In this document: piece after piece, positions 46,434 to 54,913 of the stretch
How the letters are laid out: each line of letters opens with the position of its first letter
Numbering within the stretch: the first letter of the stretch is position 1
NCBI RefSeq assembly: GCF_001556865.1
Contig: NZ_LSJY01000078.1
Coordinates: 17,202 to 81,201, forward strand
Reading direction: 5' to 3'
Length of the DNA: 64,000 bases
Source of the DNA: Sphingobium sp. CCH11-B1
Lineage (GTDB): Bacteria > Pseudomonadota > Alphaproteobacteria > Sphingomonadales > Sphingomonadaceae
Position numbers and translations under genes: made by a program
Notes under the pieces: generated by a model
What the model was told of the DNA's origin: nothing
Database searches by the model: none
The model's input: only the letters and a program-made list of their open reading frames with translations

Positions 46434-47105
46434 ATGGCAGCGCGGCATATCCGGACGAAGGCCGTCAACCGCCAGCCCCCAGAGCGCGGCGCGCGCCGTG
46501 AAGCAAGACGGGCTCAGCTTGTCGCTGCAGCCCGCATCGCTTTCCTTGCGAAAGGCTTTGCTGCCACGACGATCGAGGATATTCTGCGATTGACGGAAAC
46601 GTCGCCGGCGACGCTCTATGCTCACTTTACCAGCAAATTTGCCCTCTTCGAAGCGGTGGTGCAGGATGAAGCGCAGCGCATTTGGAACCGGATTCTCACT
46701 GTTCTGCCGGCGGAAATATACCTGCCGGTACCTCTAGGGTCCTTCATTGCGACGGTGCTGAATATTGTCGCCGATGAGGAGATGATTGGCTTCTTGCGCC
46801 TCGTGATTGCCGAGTATCGGCAATATCCCAGCATCGAAGCGATTTTCCGTAAGACCGGTCCGCGCGTTCAATCTGTCATTTCCAGGCATTTCCAGCATTG
46901 CGAAGAACTGGTGGGGCTATCTCCTGAAAATGCCGCAGCGATAGCCGGCATATTCTTGTCGAGCATCGCCAATGTACAACTTTCCCTGCTTACCGGGTTT
47001 GTAGATCCGGAGGAATTGCCGGCGCTTACGGATCGAATAGCACGAGATATCCGCGCAATCATCGACTTTGGCAATGCGCCATACATGCAGGGTGGTCAGA
47101 AGTAA
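46434..47105 (+). CDS. TetR-family regulator (first of a tandem pair)
   Basis: 223 residues. HTH: LVAAARIAFLAKGFAATTIEDILRLTETSPATLYAHFTSKFALFEAVV. The C-terminal domain is the TetR_C AefR-like/TetR_C_7 type (FLRLVIAEYRQYPSIEAIF). It starts six bases after the outer-membrane gene and so is probably transcribed with the pump. It is not closely similar to the divergent TetR at 39700; it resembles the next gene instead. Confidence 0.88.
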   Translation: MAARHIRTKAVNRQPPERGARREARRAQLVAAARIAFLAKGFAATTIEDILRLTETSPATLYAHFTSKFALFEAVVQDEAQRIWNRILTVLPAEIYLPVPLGSFIATVLNIVADEEMIGFLRLVIAEYRQYPSIEAIFRKTGPRVQSVISRHFQHCEELVGLSPENAAAIAGIFLSSIANVQLSLLTGFVDPEELPALTDRIARDIRAIIDFGNAPYMQGGQK

Positions 47106-47107
47106 GC

Positions 47108-47776
47108 ATGCGCCGCAGGGTCCGATCTTCGAAACTGGACGGCCATGTCACCGTGCAAAGGCGCCACAGCGCCAAGCGAGAGGCACGCCGGCAACGGTTG
47201 ATCGACGCTGCAAGGAGCGCCTTTTTGACCAAGGGCTTTGACGCGACAACGATCGATGACATCGTGAGCGTCTCTGGCGGTTCACGCGGTACGCTTTACA
47301 TCTATTTTGGCGGCAAGCCGGCCCTTTACGAAGCTGTCGTCAAACGAGAAGCAGTGCGTCTCGTAGAAACGCTGTCCGCTGCTCTTAGTGATGCGTCCGA
47401 GCTGAGTTCATTCCTGACGGCAGTCATGGACGTCGCGACCGGAGAAAAGGCGATTGCGCTCCTCCGTCTCGTGATCGTCCGATGCGAACAGCATCATGCT
47501 ATCCCGGATATCTTTCGCCAGACGATACCGATTTTGGAAACTCTCACCGTCAACCATTTATGGGCATGTGTCGATTTTCCTCAGTTGCCCGAGCCTATGC
47601 GCCATGCCCTCGCCGACGCGCTCTTGATGGGCATCGCACAGGCCCAATTGTCCAAACTCACCGGCATTGCCGGGCAGGGTGACGAGGCCGTGCTCTCGCG
47701 CCAGGTCATCCGACATCTTACCGCGCTCATCGCTGCTTTCGAGCGCGCCACGACTGACCGGGAACGACGGGAATGA
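47108..47776 (+). CDS. TetR-family regulator (second of a tandem pair)
   Basis: 222 residues, same layout as the gene two bases upstream: HTH RLIDAARSAFLTKGFDATTIDDIVSVSGGSRGTLYIYFGGKPALYEAVV and effector-domain run LLRLVIVRCEQHHAIPDIFRQT. The two are paralogues, presumably from a local duplication. The stop overlaps the CsbD-like gene as ATGA, tying this regulator to the membrane-stress genes downstream. Confidence 0.88.
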   Translation: MRRRVRSSKLDGHVTVQRRHSAKREARRQRLIDAARSAFLTKGFDATTIDDIVSVSGGSRGTLYIYFGGKPALYEAVVKREAVRLVETLSAALSDASELSSFLTAVMDVATGEKAIALLRLVIVRCEQHHAIPDIFRQTIPILETLTVNHLWACVDFPQLPEPMRHALADALLMGIAQAQLSKLTGIAGQGDEAVLSRQVIRHLTALIAAFERATTDRERRE

Positions 47777-48252
47777 ACAAGCATCAGATACATGGAAACT
47801 GGAAGATCATTTCGGGGAAAATCCAGCGGATCTGGGCCGAAAGTCTGGGAGATTATCGCGCCGCCATGCACGGCAATCTGCGCGAAATCGCCGGCCAGAT
47901 CCAGAAAGAGTTCGGCCTGGCGCGGGAGGAGGCGGAGCAGGCGATCGAGAAATGGCGCGAGCAGGAACTTCCGACGGCCTTGCTGAAGGAACAATGGGAT
48001 CGTTTCGACCTGGCGATGAGGGATCAGTGGGATGTCCTGCGCATCCGGCGCAAATTGCTCAGTCACGAACTGGAGGACAAACGGCAACTCGTCATCGGCC
48101 ATGCAGAAGAGCTCGTGAACCGGTTCGCTGCGCATTATAAAATTTCCGAGGATGATGCCGCCCGGCAGGTCAATGACTGGTTGACCATCGCGCGAAGCTG
48201 GCTCGCTCATCCTTCACTAAATAATCTGCGCAAACCGGAGGAGAAGCTGTGA
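47773..48252 (+). CDS. CsbD-like stress-response protein
   Basis: 159 residues, about twice a normal CsbD protein (60-70). The start, MNKHQIHGNWKIISGKIQRIW, and the following GNLREIAGQIQKEFGLAREEAEQAIEKW are the CsbD pattern of short hydrophilic helices. The second half is another charged helical stretch (ELVNRFAAHYKISEDDAARQVNDWL) that may be a diverged repeat. CsbD proteins accumulate under stress; their function is unknown. ATGA overlap with the TetR gene before it and with the HdeD-like gene after it. Confidence 0.75.
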   Translation: MNKHQIHGNWKIISGKIQRIWAESLGDYRAAMHGNLREIAGQIQKEFGLAREEAEQAIEKWREQELPTALLKEQWDRFDLAMRDQWDVLRIRRKLLSHELEDKRQLVIGHAEELVNRFAAHYKISEDDAARQVNDWLTIARSWLAHPSLNNLRKPEEKL

Positions 48253-48797
48253 TGAACACTGTCGAATTTCCCCGCAGAAAGCGTGTCAATCGCAACGACT
48301 GGATCTGGATGCTCCTGCATTCGCTGGCCGTCATCGCGATTGGCATCCTCGCTTTGGTTTTTCCGTTTCCGGCCAGTCTCTCCGTAGGGATTCTGCTGGC
48401 AATGACGCTTATGGCCTATGGTATATTGCTCGTGATCGCTGCCTTTGTGCGTCGTAAGCCCGACTGGGGCGATATCCTTCTGGGGTTTCTTGGTCTGCTC
48501 GTTGGTAGCGTGACGTTGACCATGCCGCTCACGGCTGCCGTGAGCCTGATGTGGATGATGGGAGCCTGGTTCGTCGTTTCTGCAATCTTTGGCCTTGTCG
48601 GCGCCTTTCGCGCAAAGGATCGGCAGGTATGGCTCTTTCTAAGCGCTTTGCTGGATCTTGTTTTCGGCGCGATCCTGCTTTTCGCCGATCCGCTAAGCGC
48701 GCTCGCCTATGCCGCGTTTCTTCTGGGCTTCAGCCTGCTCTTTCGCGGTTCCTTCCTGCTGGTCACAGCCTTCAGAGTGCGTGCTCTTCACCGATGA
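48252..48797 (+). CDS. HdeD-family membrane protein (DUF308)
   Basis: 181 residues from ATG 48252 with GGAGGAGAAG upstream; its A overlaps the previous stop. Six hydrophobic segments in pairs: WMLLHSLAVIAIGILALVF, SVGILLAMTLMAYGILLVIAAFV, DILLGFLGLLVGSVTLTM, AVSLMWMMGAWFVVSAIFGLVGAF, LFLSALLDLVFGAILLF and LAYAAFLLGFSLLFRGSFLLV. This is the DUF308 repeat of HdeD, linked to acid resistance in E. coli. Function in this organism is unknown but a stress role agrees with the CsbD neighbour. Confidence 0.88.
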   Translation: MNTVEFPRRKRVNRNDWIWMLLHSLAVIAIGILALVFPFPASLSVGILLAMTLMAYGILLVIAAFVRRKPDWGDILLGFLGLLVGSVTLTMPLTAAVSLMWMMGAWFVVSAIFGLVGAFRAKDRQVWLFLSALLDLVFGAILLFADPLSALAYAAFLLGFSLLFRGSFLLVTAFRVRALHR

Positions 48798-48837
48798 TAC
48801 GACGCACACCTGAACATCTGGAAAGTCGGATATCACT

Positions 48838-50118
48838 ATGAAGCACCGTGTCGTCATCGTCGGCGGTGGCGTGGCCGGCCTCGACCTGGCTGGACAGCTG
48901 GCTCGAAGCAAGCAGCCAGAACTGGATGTCACGCTGATCGATCGTGAGTCGGCCCATGTGTGGAAGCCGATGCTCCACACGATTGCCGCCGGCACGGCAG
49001 ATACCTTCCCGAACCAGACGGCTTATCTTGTGCAAGCACGCAGACGTGGATTTCGGTTTGAGCCGGGCGAAGTGGTGGGGGTCGATCGGCAGTCTCATGA
49101 GGTCGAGATTGCGCTGATGGTAGATGGTGAAGGCTGCGAACTCGTTCCCGCCCGCAAAATTGCATACGACACCCTTGTCCTGGCGGCGGGCAGCCGCGCC
49201 AATGATTTCGGCACGCCCGGCGCGTCGGAGCATTGCATGACGATCGATTCTCGCCATGAGGCAATCGCGTGCAACGATCATCTGCGAATACTGATGCTCA
49301 AGGCGATTGCGTCGGGAAACACTCTCTCAATTGCGATCGTCGGCGCGGGCGCTACTGGCGTCGAACTGGCCTCCGAACTGATCCGGTTGGCCGATATCCT
49401 GGAGCAACATGGGGCGAGCGGCCTGCGGAAGGGCCTGAAGATAAGTTTGATCGAGTCGCAATCCCGTATTTTAGGCCCCTTTCCCGACAAGATTGCCGCC
49501 GCTGCGTCTGAGGTGCTTGAGGATCTGGGAATTGATGTTCTCACCCATGCGCCGGTGCAGTCGGCGGATGCGCAGGGGTTCGTGCTAGCCGATGGGCGGC
49601 GGATCGATGCCGAACTGAGGATCTGGGCAGCGGGCGTGCGTGCTCCCGAGTTTATCGCCGGTATCGAGGGCCTGGAGCACAGCCGGCTGGGGCAGGTGGT
49701 CGTCGGGCCAACGCTGATGTCGGCCCAGGATCCGGCAATCTTCGCCCTGGGTGACTGCGCGAGTCTCACATTGCCTGACCGGACCAGTCCATTGCCGACG
49801 ACCGCACAGGCCGCCTATCAGCAGAGCTTCTATCTCGGGCGCCAGCTTCCCAGAATGCTGAACGACTATCCGGTCCCGGCATTTCGCTATCACGACTTCG
49901 GATCGCTGGTGTCGCTCGGGGGATATGACGCCTATGGCACCCTGGGACGGTTCGGTCTGTTTCGGGGCGGTTTCCTCAAAGGTCGGGTGGCCCAACTCGG
50001 CCATGCGCTTCTTTACAGGCGACATCAGGCACGACTCTATGGGCCTGTCCGGGGAAGCCTGCTCTGGCTCGCGGATTGCGTCGGCGGAGCGATCAGACCA
50101 ACGCAGAGACTGGGCTGA
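48838..50118 (+). CDS. Type II NADH:quinone oxidoreductase-like flavoprotein
   Basis: 426 residues. FAD loop VVIVGGGVAGLDLAGQLA, HVWKPMLHTIAAGT (quinone-site region), second nucleotide loop IVGAGATGVELASEL and FALGDCASLTLPD. The C-terminus has an amphipathic membrane-binding stretch (GFLKGRVAQLGHALLYRRHQ). Family NDH-2, feeding electrons from NADH to quinone at the membrane surface. One base separates its stop from the phospholipase start. It is only loosely similar to the NDH-2 at 31744. Confidence 0.88.
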   Translation: MKHRVVIVGGGVAGLDLAGQLARSKQPELDVTLIDRESAHVWKPMLHTIAAGTADTFPNQTAYLVQARRRGFRFEPGEVVGVDRQSHEVEIALMVDGEGCELVPARKIAYDTLVLAAGSRANDFGTPGASEHCMTIDSRHEAIACNDHLRILMLKAIASGNTLSIAIVGAGATGVELASELIRLADILEQHGASGLRKGLKISLIESQSRILGPFPDKIAAAASEVLEDLGIDVLTHAPVQSADAQGFVLADGRRIDAELRIWAAGVRAPEFIAGIEGLEHSRLGQVVVGPTLMSAQDPAIFALGDCASLTLPDRTSPLPTTAQAAYQQSFYLGRQLPRMLNDYPVPAFRYHDFGSLVSLGGYDAYGTLGRFGLFRGGFLKGRVAQLGHALLYRRHQARLYGPVRGSLLWLADCVGGAIRPTQRLG

Positions 50119-50119
50119 C

Positions 50120-51322
50120 ATGATGAAGTTCCTGCCTGGATCCTATGCCGTGTTGCTTGCCCTGCCGAGCCCGGTCGCCGCCCGCTCTCCAGTCGAAGTC
50201 CTGCTGACGGGGGCCCTCGAGACCGACGCCGGTGCGCGATCGGTCGTCGAACTTCGCATACTCAATTCAGGCGGATCGACGGAGCAGATGATCCTTCCCG
50301 ACCGTATTGAGGCCCGGCTCGAAGACGCTGGCAGTGTGCGCAACATATGGCTCACACGAGCCGACGCTACCGCTTCAGAATTGATGGTGCCGGCCTCAGG
50401 CTTTGCGCTGGCACTTTATCAGATCGAAGCGCACGAGGCCTCGGCGGGATCATTATTGTCAATTCCTGCCTGGTCGACTCCGACCGTAAGATTGCATGAT
50501 GCCACCTCAGCGCGATTTGCGGCCACAGGCGAATCGGCACCCACCGTAAGGAAGACCGAGATCGTTGCAGCCAATTCGCCTGTCGACAGGCGGTCGGGCA
50601 ACGCATTCATCGATAATCTCGCGCCCTATGAGCCTATCTACGGCGTTTATGGGCCAGGTACCAACAGCGAGGCGCGGCTTCAGATAAGTTTCAAATATCG
50701 CCTGTTCGGCATGAAGAGCGGGGAAGGAGAGAGGACCTCCTGGCGCAACGGCTTGCATTTCGCCTATACGCAGCGGATGTTCTGGGATCTTGGGGCGAAT
50801 TCTTCGCCGTTCCGAAATATCGATTTTCAGCCGGAACTGATCTACACCACGCCGTCGCGTGTGTTGACGAGCGGCGTCTCGATCGTAGGACAGGCCGGTA
50901 TCCGACACGAATCCAATGGCCGCGATGGCCTGGATTCCCGGTGCATCAACAGCCTTTATGTCATGCCGATGGCTGCGCTGCCCCTGGCCGGTGACTACGA
51001 CCTTGTCGTTGCACCCAGGCTTTCTCTCTATGTCGGTGACAAGTCAGACAATCCCGACATCGTCCGCTACCGCGGTCACGCCGGATTGTTCATGGAGGTC
51101 GGGGATAACGAAGGACTGCGTCTTTCGACCTCCACCAGGTTCAACTTCGGGTCAGGGAAGGGGGCGATAAACGCCGACCTCTCCTATCCGCTGCCCCGGC
51201 TCCTGGGCGGAGGGCCGGACGTCTACCTCTTTGCCCAGTCTTTCCATGGCTATGGCGAGAATCTTCTCGACTATAATCGTCGGACCAGCCGGCTGCGCAT
51301 TGGAATCGCCCTTGTACGCTGA
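50120..51322 (+). CDS. pldA: Outer-membrane phospholipase A
   Basis: 400 residues. A signal peptide covers roughly the first 22 residues (cleavage near VAARS), then an N-terminal domain of ~150 residues seen in long alphaproteobacterial forms, then the OMPLA barrel. The catalytic triad is exact: His263 and Ser265 in GIRHESNG, and Asn277, twelve residues after the Ser as in E. coli (His142, Ser144, Asn156). It hydrolyses phospholipids in the outer leaflet when the membrane is disturbed. The place after NDH-2, HdeD and CsbD genes supports an envelope-stress set. Confidence 0.9.
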   Translation: MMKFLPGSYAVLLALPSPVAARSPVEVLLTGALETDAGARSVVELRILNSGGSTEQMILPDRIEARLEDAGSVRNIWLTRADATASELMVPASGFALALYQIEAHEASAGSLLSIPAWSTPTVRLHDATSARFAATGESAPTVRKTEIVAANSPVDRRSGNAFIDNLAPYEPIYGVYGPGTNSEARLQISFKYRLFGMKSGEGERTSWRNGLHFAYTQRMFWDLGANSSPFRNIDFQPELIYTTPSRVLTSGVSIVGQAGIRHESNGRDGLDSRCINSLYVMPMAALPLAGDYDLVVAPRLSLYVGDKSDNPDIVRYRGHAGLFMEVGDNEGLRLSTSTRFNFGSGKGAINADLSYPLPRLLGGGPDVYLFAQSFHGYGENLLDYNRRTSRLRIGIALVR

Positions 51323-51354
51323 AAGGAGCGCGTCGTCGGGAAGTATCTACGCTA

Positions 51355-52190
51355 CCCCGATTTCACCCTCCTCTTGCCGGGCTGCTTATGCCTCAAGCCA
51401 GTGGATCGCAAAGAAAGCATCTGACGCGTATCGACCAGTAGCGACGGCGCGGCACCAACCCGGTCCTGATTGCCTACGCCGGAGCCGACATAGGCAGTCA
51501 CCATTTGCTCGATATAGTATTCGGGCAGGGCCTCATGAACGGGATCGCCGGTCTCAAACCTTCCATGAACCGCCATTGGGTGCCGTTCGCGCCGGCAAAC
51601 GGCACCTCGCGCCAGGTGATCCGCTTGGTTGATATGTTGGCGAGATCGTTGGCATGGTGGACCAGCGTCACGGTGTCCCACGGCGCCCCACCATAAGAAC
51701 GCGACCGCCGATTTCGACCAAACTTAACGAGGGTGTGTTCCGACCGAACCTATAGTCGAGCCGGTGGTCAGCCGTGATCCAGTCGGCCAGCCTGCCGATC
51801 GCCGCCACGGATGCACCGGGGTTGGCGCTCCCCCGCGCACCCGACAAAGTCCCGACGAACTCGGCGATGATGTCGTTCATCCCTGCCGCGCGCGACGATT
51901 GCTGGTCAAACCCCGGTACATCATCGCGCCATTCTGGGAGGACATGGCCAGGCTCGTCCAGCAGGTCGGCATGCACGCTGACCCAACTCGTATAGACAAG
52001 CATCGTCCCTGGTGGGAGGCACGACATTGAGGAGGGCATTCGACAGGGCGTCCGGGCCGCTGAGAAGCGGTCCAACCTTGCTCATCGCCGCGTGGACCAT
52101 AACGGTATCGCCCGCCCGCAATCCTATACGAGCCAGGTCGTCGCGCAATGATGCGCGGGTCCGGAAATCGGGCACATTGTTGCCCGTCAA
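51355..52190 (-). pseudogene. Decayed AAC(3)-family aminoglycoside N-acetyltransferase
   Basis: Blocks on the minus strand, in order but in different frames: SLRDDLARIGLRAGDTVMVHAAMSKVGPLLSGPDALSNALL; then TMLVYTSWVSVHADL and the long GMNDIIAEFVGTLSGARGSANPGASVAAIGRLADWITADHRLDYRFG; then WREVPFAGANGTQWRF; then DPVHEALPEYYIEQMVTAYVGSGVGNQDRVGAAPSLLVD. These are the AAC(3) family blocks (VHASMSxxG start, SGAGNQG-type end). Several frameshifts prevent a full product. Confidence 0.82.
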
Positions 52191-52322
52191 TCCTCCTGAT
52201 GCTTCATTCCAGCTGAAAACCGAGGCGCGGCTTCAATCTACCACCATCTTTCAGCCAAACCGGGTGAGACGGCAAAGTCTGCGATACCGGAAACACATGG
52301 CGTAGCCCTATTGTCATACGTA

Positions 52323-53777
52323 TCAGTTCGCATTGCCGCCCGCCCCACGTACCGCTGGATCGCTCCACCCGCCGCCCAGTGCCAGAAAGAGCCGGATCCG
52401 ATCGGTTGCGATCGTCGTTTCAGAAGCTGCAAGTGCTGCTTCGGCCTGTGCGAGCGTCCGTTGCGCATCAAGGGTTTCGAGACCGGAGGCCAGCCCGCCA
52501 CGCGCCAGCCGTTGCTGGAGGACCAGGGCTTTGCGGCTTTCGTCGCGCGCCGTCGTGAGGCGCACATTCTCCTCGATGTCGCGGGCGTAGGTTGCCAGCG
52601 CCGTCTCTGTTTCGCGCAAGGCTCCCAGCACCCGTCCGTCGAACGTTGCGAGCGCGGCGCGACTGGTTGCATTCGCCTGTTCAATCCGCGTGCGCGCCAC
52701 GCGCCGGTTGGGGAAGCTCCACGAGATGAGCGGGCCAGCACTGAACCGGAACGCGGCACTGTCCACAAGGCTGTCAAGGCTGCGCGAAGTCGACCCGAGC
52801 GACGCGCCAAGGCTGATCGTGGGGTATAGGTCGGCAGTCGCGACCCCGATACGAGCTGTGGCGGCAGCCAACTGGCGCTCAGCCTCCCTGATGTCCGGTC
52901 GGCGCCGCAACAAGGCTGCGCCATCGCCGACGGGCAAGGCCTGCCGGATCATCGGGACTGTGCTGCATGTCACCAATTCCGGCGGAAAATCCTTCGGCTC
53001 CCGGCCAAGTAGCACGGCCAGTCGATATAAAGCGGCCCGCCGGCTGCTCTCCAGTCGCGGCACAGCGGCACGCAACTGGGCAAGGAGGGTTGCGGATCGC
53101 GCGATGTCGAGCGGTGTGCCAACCCCCGCGCGCCTGCCCCGTTCCAGCAGCGCAAGACTTTGCTGCTGCAAGGCGATGGAGCGATTGGCGACGGCGATCT
53201 GAGCGCCTGCCGCACACGCCCCGCTATATGCGTCGACGACATCAGCGACGACCGTGATCACCGCCAGGTCATATGCCGCCGCTTGTGCGCCGGCGTCGGC
53301 TTCGACCGCTTCGATGCCGCGGCGGATGCGCCCGACAACGTCCACTTCATATGAGATGCTTGCACCCATGTCGAAGGTCGTGTGAACGCCGGCCGGGGAA
53401 CCGATGCCAAGGTTCGACGCTTCGCCGACCGAAGGCTGTGCGTCCAGGCCGGTCTGAACACCGGCACGCGCCCGCGCCTCGGCCACGATGGCGCGTGACC
53501 GTTCGAGATTGGCGGCTGCCACCCTCAGGTCGGTATTAGCCCCAAGCGCTTCCTCGACCAGCGCATCGAGGCGCGGGTTCGCATAAAGCTGCCACCACCG
53601 ATCCGGCAAAGGATCGGATTTGAACGCGGGCGCCCAGCCTTCCACGAAAGCCGATCGCGCCCCGTCTCTCGACGCTGAGGGCACGGGCGGAACATAATCG
53701 GGCCCTACAGCCGCGCATCCCGCGAGCAGGAGGGAAGTGACCGGAATGATCGAGGCAAGTGATTTGCGCATGGCCAT
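52323..53777 (-). CDS. NodT-family outer-membrane efflux lipoprotein (operon A)
   Basis: 484 residues from ATG 53777. Lipobox TSLLLAGC, then two TolC-fold repeats: PLPDRWWQLYANPRLDALVEEALGANTDLRVAAANLERSRA and LLRRRPDIREAERQLAAATARIGVATADLYPTISLGAS. Ends with FLALGGGW. It is the outer-membrane channel of the FUSC-type exporter encoded just upstream. The protein encoded at 58328 is a paralogue with the same landmarks. Confidence 0.93.
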   Translation of the reverse strand: MAMRKSLASIIPVTSLLLAGCAAVGPDYVPPVPSASRDGARSAFVEGWAPAFKSDPLPDRWWQLYANPRLDALVEEALGANTDLRVAAANLERSRAIVAEARARAGVQTGLDAQPSVGEASNLGIGSPAGVHTTFDMGASISYEVDVVGRIRRGIEAVEADAGAQAAAYDLAVITVVADVVDAYSGACAAGAQIAVANRSIALQQQSLALLERGRRAGVGTPLDIARSATLLAQLRAAVPRLESSRRAALYRLAVLLGREPKDFPPELVTCSTVPMIRQALPVGDGAALLRRRPDIREAERQLAAATARIGVATADLYPTISLGASLGSTSRSLDSLVDSAAFRFSAGPLISWSFPNRRVARTRIEQANATSRAALATFDGRVLGALRETETALATYARDIEENVRLTTARDESRKALVLQQRLARGGLASGLETLDAQRTLAQAEAALAASETTIATDRIRLFLALGGGWSDPAVRGAGGNAN

Positions 53778-53781
53778 CGCG

Positions 53782-54690
53782 TCACTTGCTCCCGACGAAC
53801 CTGAAATTCTCGTCGGCGCCATCGAGCGTCACCGTCACCGTGCGCCCTGCGACAAGGTCCAGCCCCTGGGGCACCCGATCGATCGCGATTCGCACGGGGA
53901 TGCGCTGGGCTAGGCGTATCCAGTTGAAGGTGGGATTGACGTTCGCCAGCAGCGTGCCTGCCGTCGTAGTCCGCTCCCGGTCGTCGATGCCCGCCGAGCG
54001 ACCCTCCACATGGCCCTTTATCGGCCGGTCTTCCCCCATGACATGGATGGTGACCGGCGCGCCGGGATGGATGCGCGGCAGCTTGGTTTCCTCGAAATAG
54101 CCGGCGACGTAGAAGCTGTCAGAATCGACCAGCGCCATCACAGGCTGGCCCGCGGTGGCATAAGCGCCGGGGCGCAAGGAGAAGTTGGTGATGATGCCGT
54201 TGACCGACGCACGTACCTGCGATCGCTCCAGGTTGATCCGAGCAAGATCGAGCGCCGCCATCGCTTGCGCGTAGCGGGCGCGGGCCTCCTCTGCGGCGCT
54301 TCTGCGATTGTCACGATCCTGGTCCGACACCACGTCGCCGAGCGAACGATAGCGGCGATCCTCCCGTTCGGCCGCCATCAGCGTCGCGCGCGCCGTCGCC
54401 ACCGCCGCCTCCGCCTGATCGCGGGCGTTGCGGAGCCGGGCATGGTCGATGACAAAGAGGACATCGCCCCGCTTCACGACCTGATTGTCGCGCACAAGCA
54501 CCTGTTCGACCCGTCCTGAGACATCGGCTGCCAGCGGAACGACGTCCGCCCGGATCTTGCCGTCGCGGGTTTGCGGGGCGAAGGTGTAGTAGGTGTAGAG
54601 CTGCCACAGGACGAAGATCGCAAGAGCAACCACGAAGAGTGTGAGCAGCGGTTTGATCGATCTTTTCAGACGGGCTCGGGTCAGGATCAT
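53782..54690 (-). CDS. HlyD/AaeA-type membrane-fusion protein (operon A)
   Basis: 302 residues. A single N-terminal membrane helix (LLTLFVVALAIFVLWQLYTYY) anchors a periplasmic adaptor. The biotinyl-lipoyl halves are TRDGKIRADVVPLAADVSGRVEQVLVRDNQVVKRGDVLFVID and ASVNGIITNFSLRPGAYATAGQPVMALVD, with a coiled-coil hairpin between. This is the AaeA-like form that pairs with FUSC pumps. Four bases separate it from the NodT gene and ten from the DUF1656 gene. Confidence 0.92.
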   Translation of the reverse strand: MILTRARLKRSIKPLLTLFVVALAIFVLWQLYTYYTFAPQTRDGKIRADVVPLAADVSGRVEQVLVRDNQVVKRGDVLFVIDHARLRNARDQAEAAVATARATLMAAEREDRRYRSLGDVVSDQDRDNRRSAAEEARARYAQAMAALDLARINLERSQVRASVNGIITNFSLRPGAYATAGQPVMALVDSDSFYVAGYFEETKLPRIHPGAPVTIHVMGEDRPIKGHVEGRSAGIDDRERTTTAGTLLANVNPTFNWIRLAQRIPVRIAIDRVPQGLDLVAGRTVTVTLDGADENFRFVGSK

Positions 54691-54700
54691 GCGCGTGACT

Positions 54701-54913
54701 TCATGTCTTGGTGAGGATGCGCAGGACAGCGAAGGCCAGTCCCGCTAGGACGATCAGCAGCGCCGTGTCGAACAGGGGGCGCTGCCATATGAAACGATAC
54801 AGGCCAGCTGCATCCAGAAGGCGCGACAGGACGAACCGGACGATCAGCGCGGCCGCCATGCACAGCAGGAGCGGCGAGAGGAAAATCCCCACGATATTGA
54901 CCTCGCCGATCAT
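54701..54913 (-). CDS. DUF1656 (AaeX-like) small membrane protein (operon A)
   Basis: 70 residues starting MIGEVNIVGIFLSPLLL, the hallmark of DUF1656. Two hydrophobic segments (IFLSPLLLCMAAALIVRFVL and PLFDTALLIVLAGLAFAVL). AaeX-type proteins accompany AaeA/AaeB exporters, but their role is unknown. ATG overlaps the FUSC stop as ATGA; the longer frame upstream is antisense-free overlap only, so 54913 is the start. Confidence 0.9.
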   Translation of the reverse strand: MIGEVNIVGIFLSPLLLCMAAALIVRFVLSRLLDAAGLYRFIWQRPLFDTALLIVLAGLAFAVLRILTKT

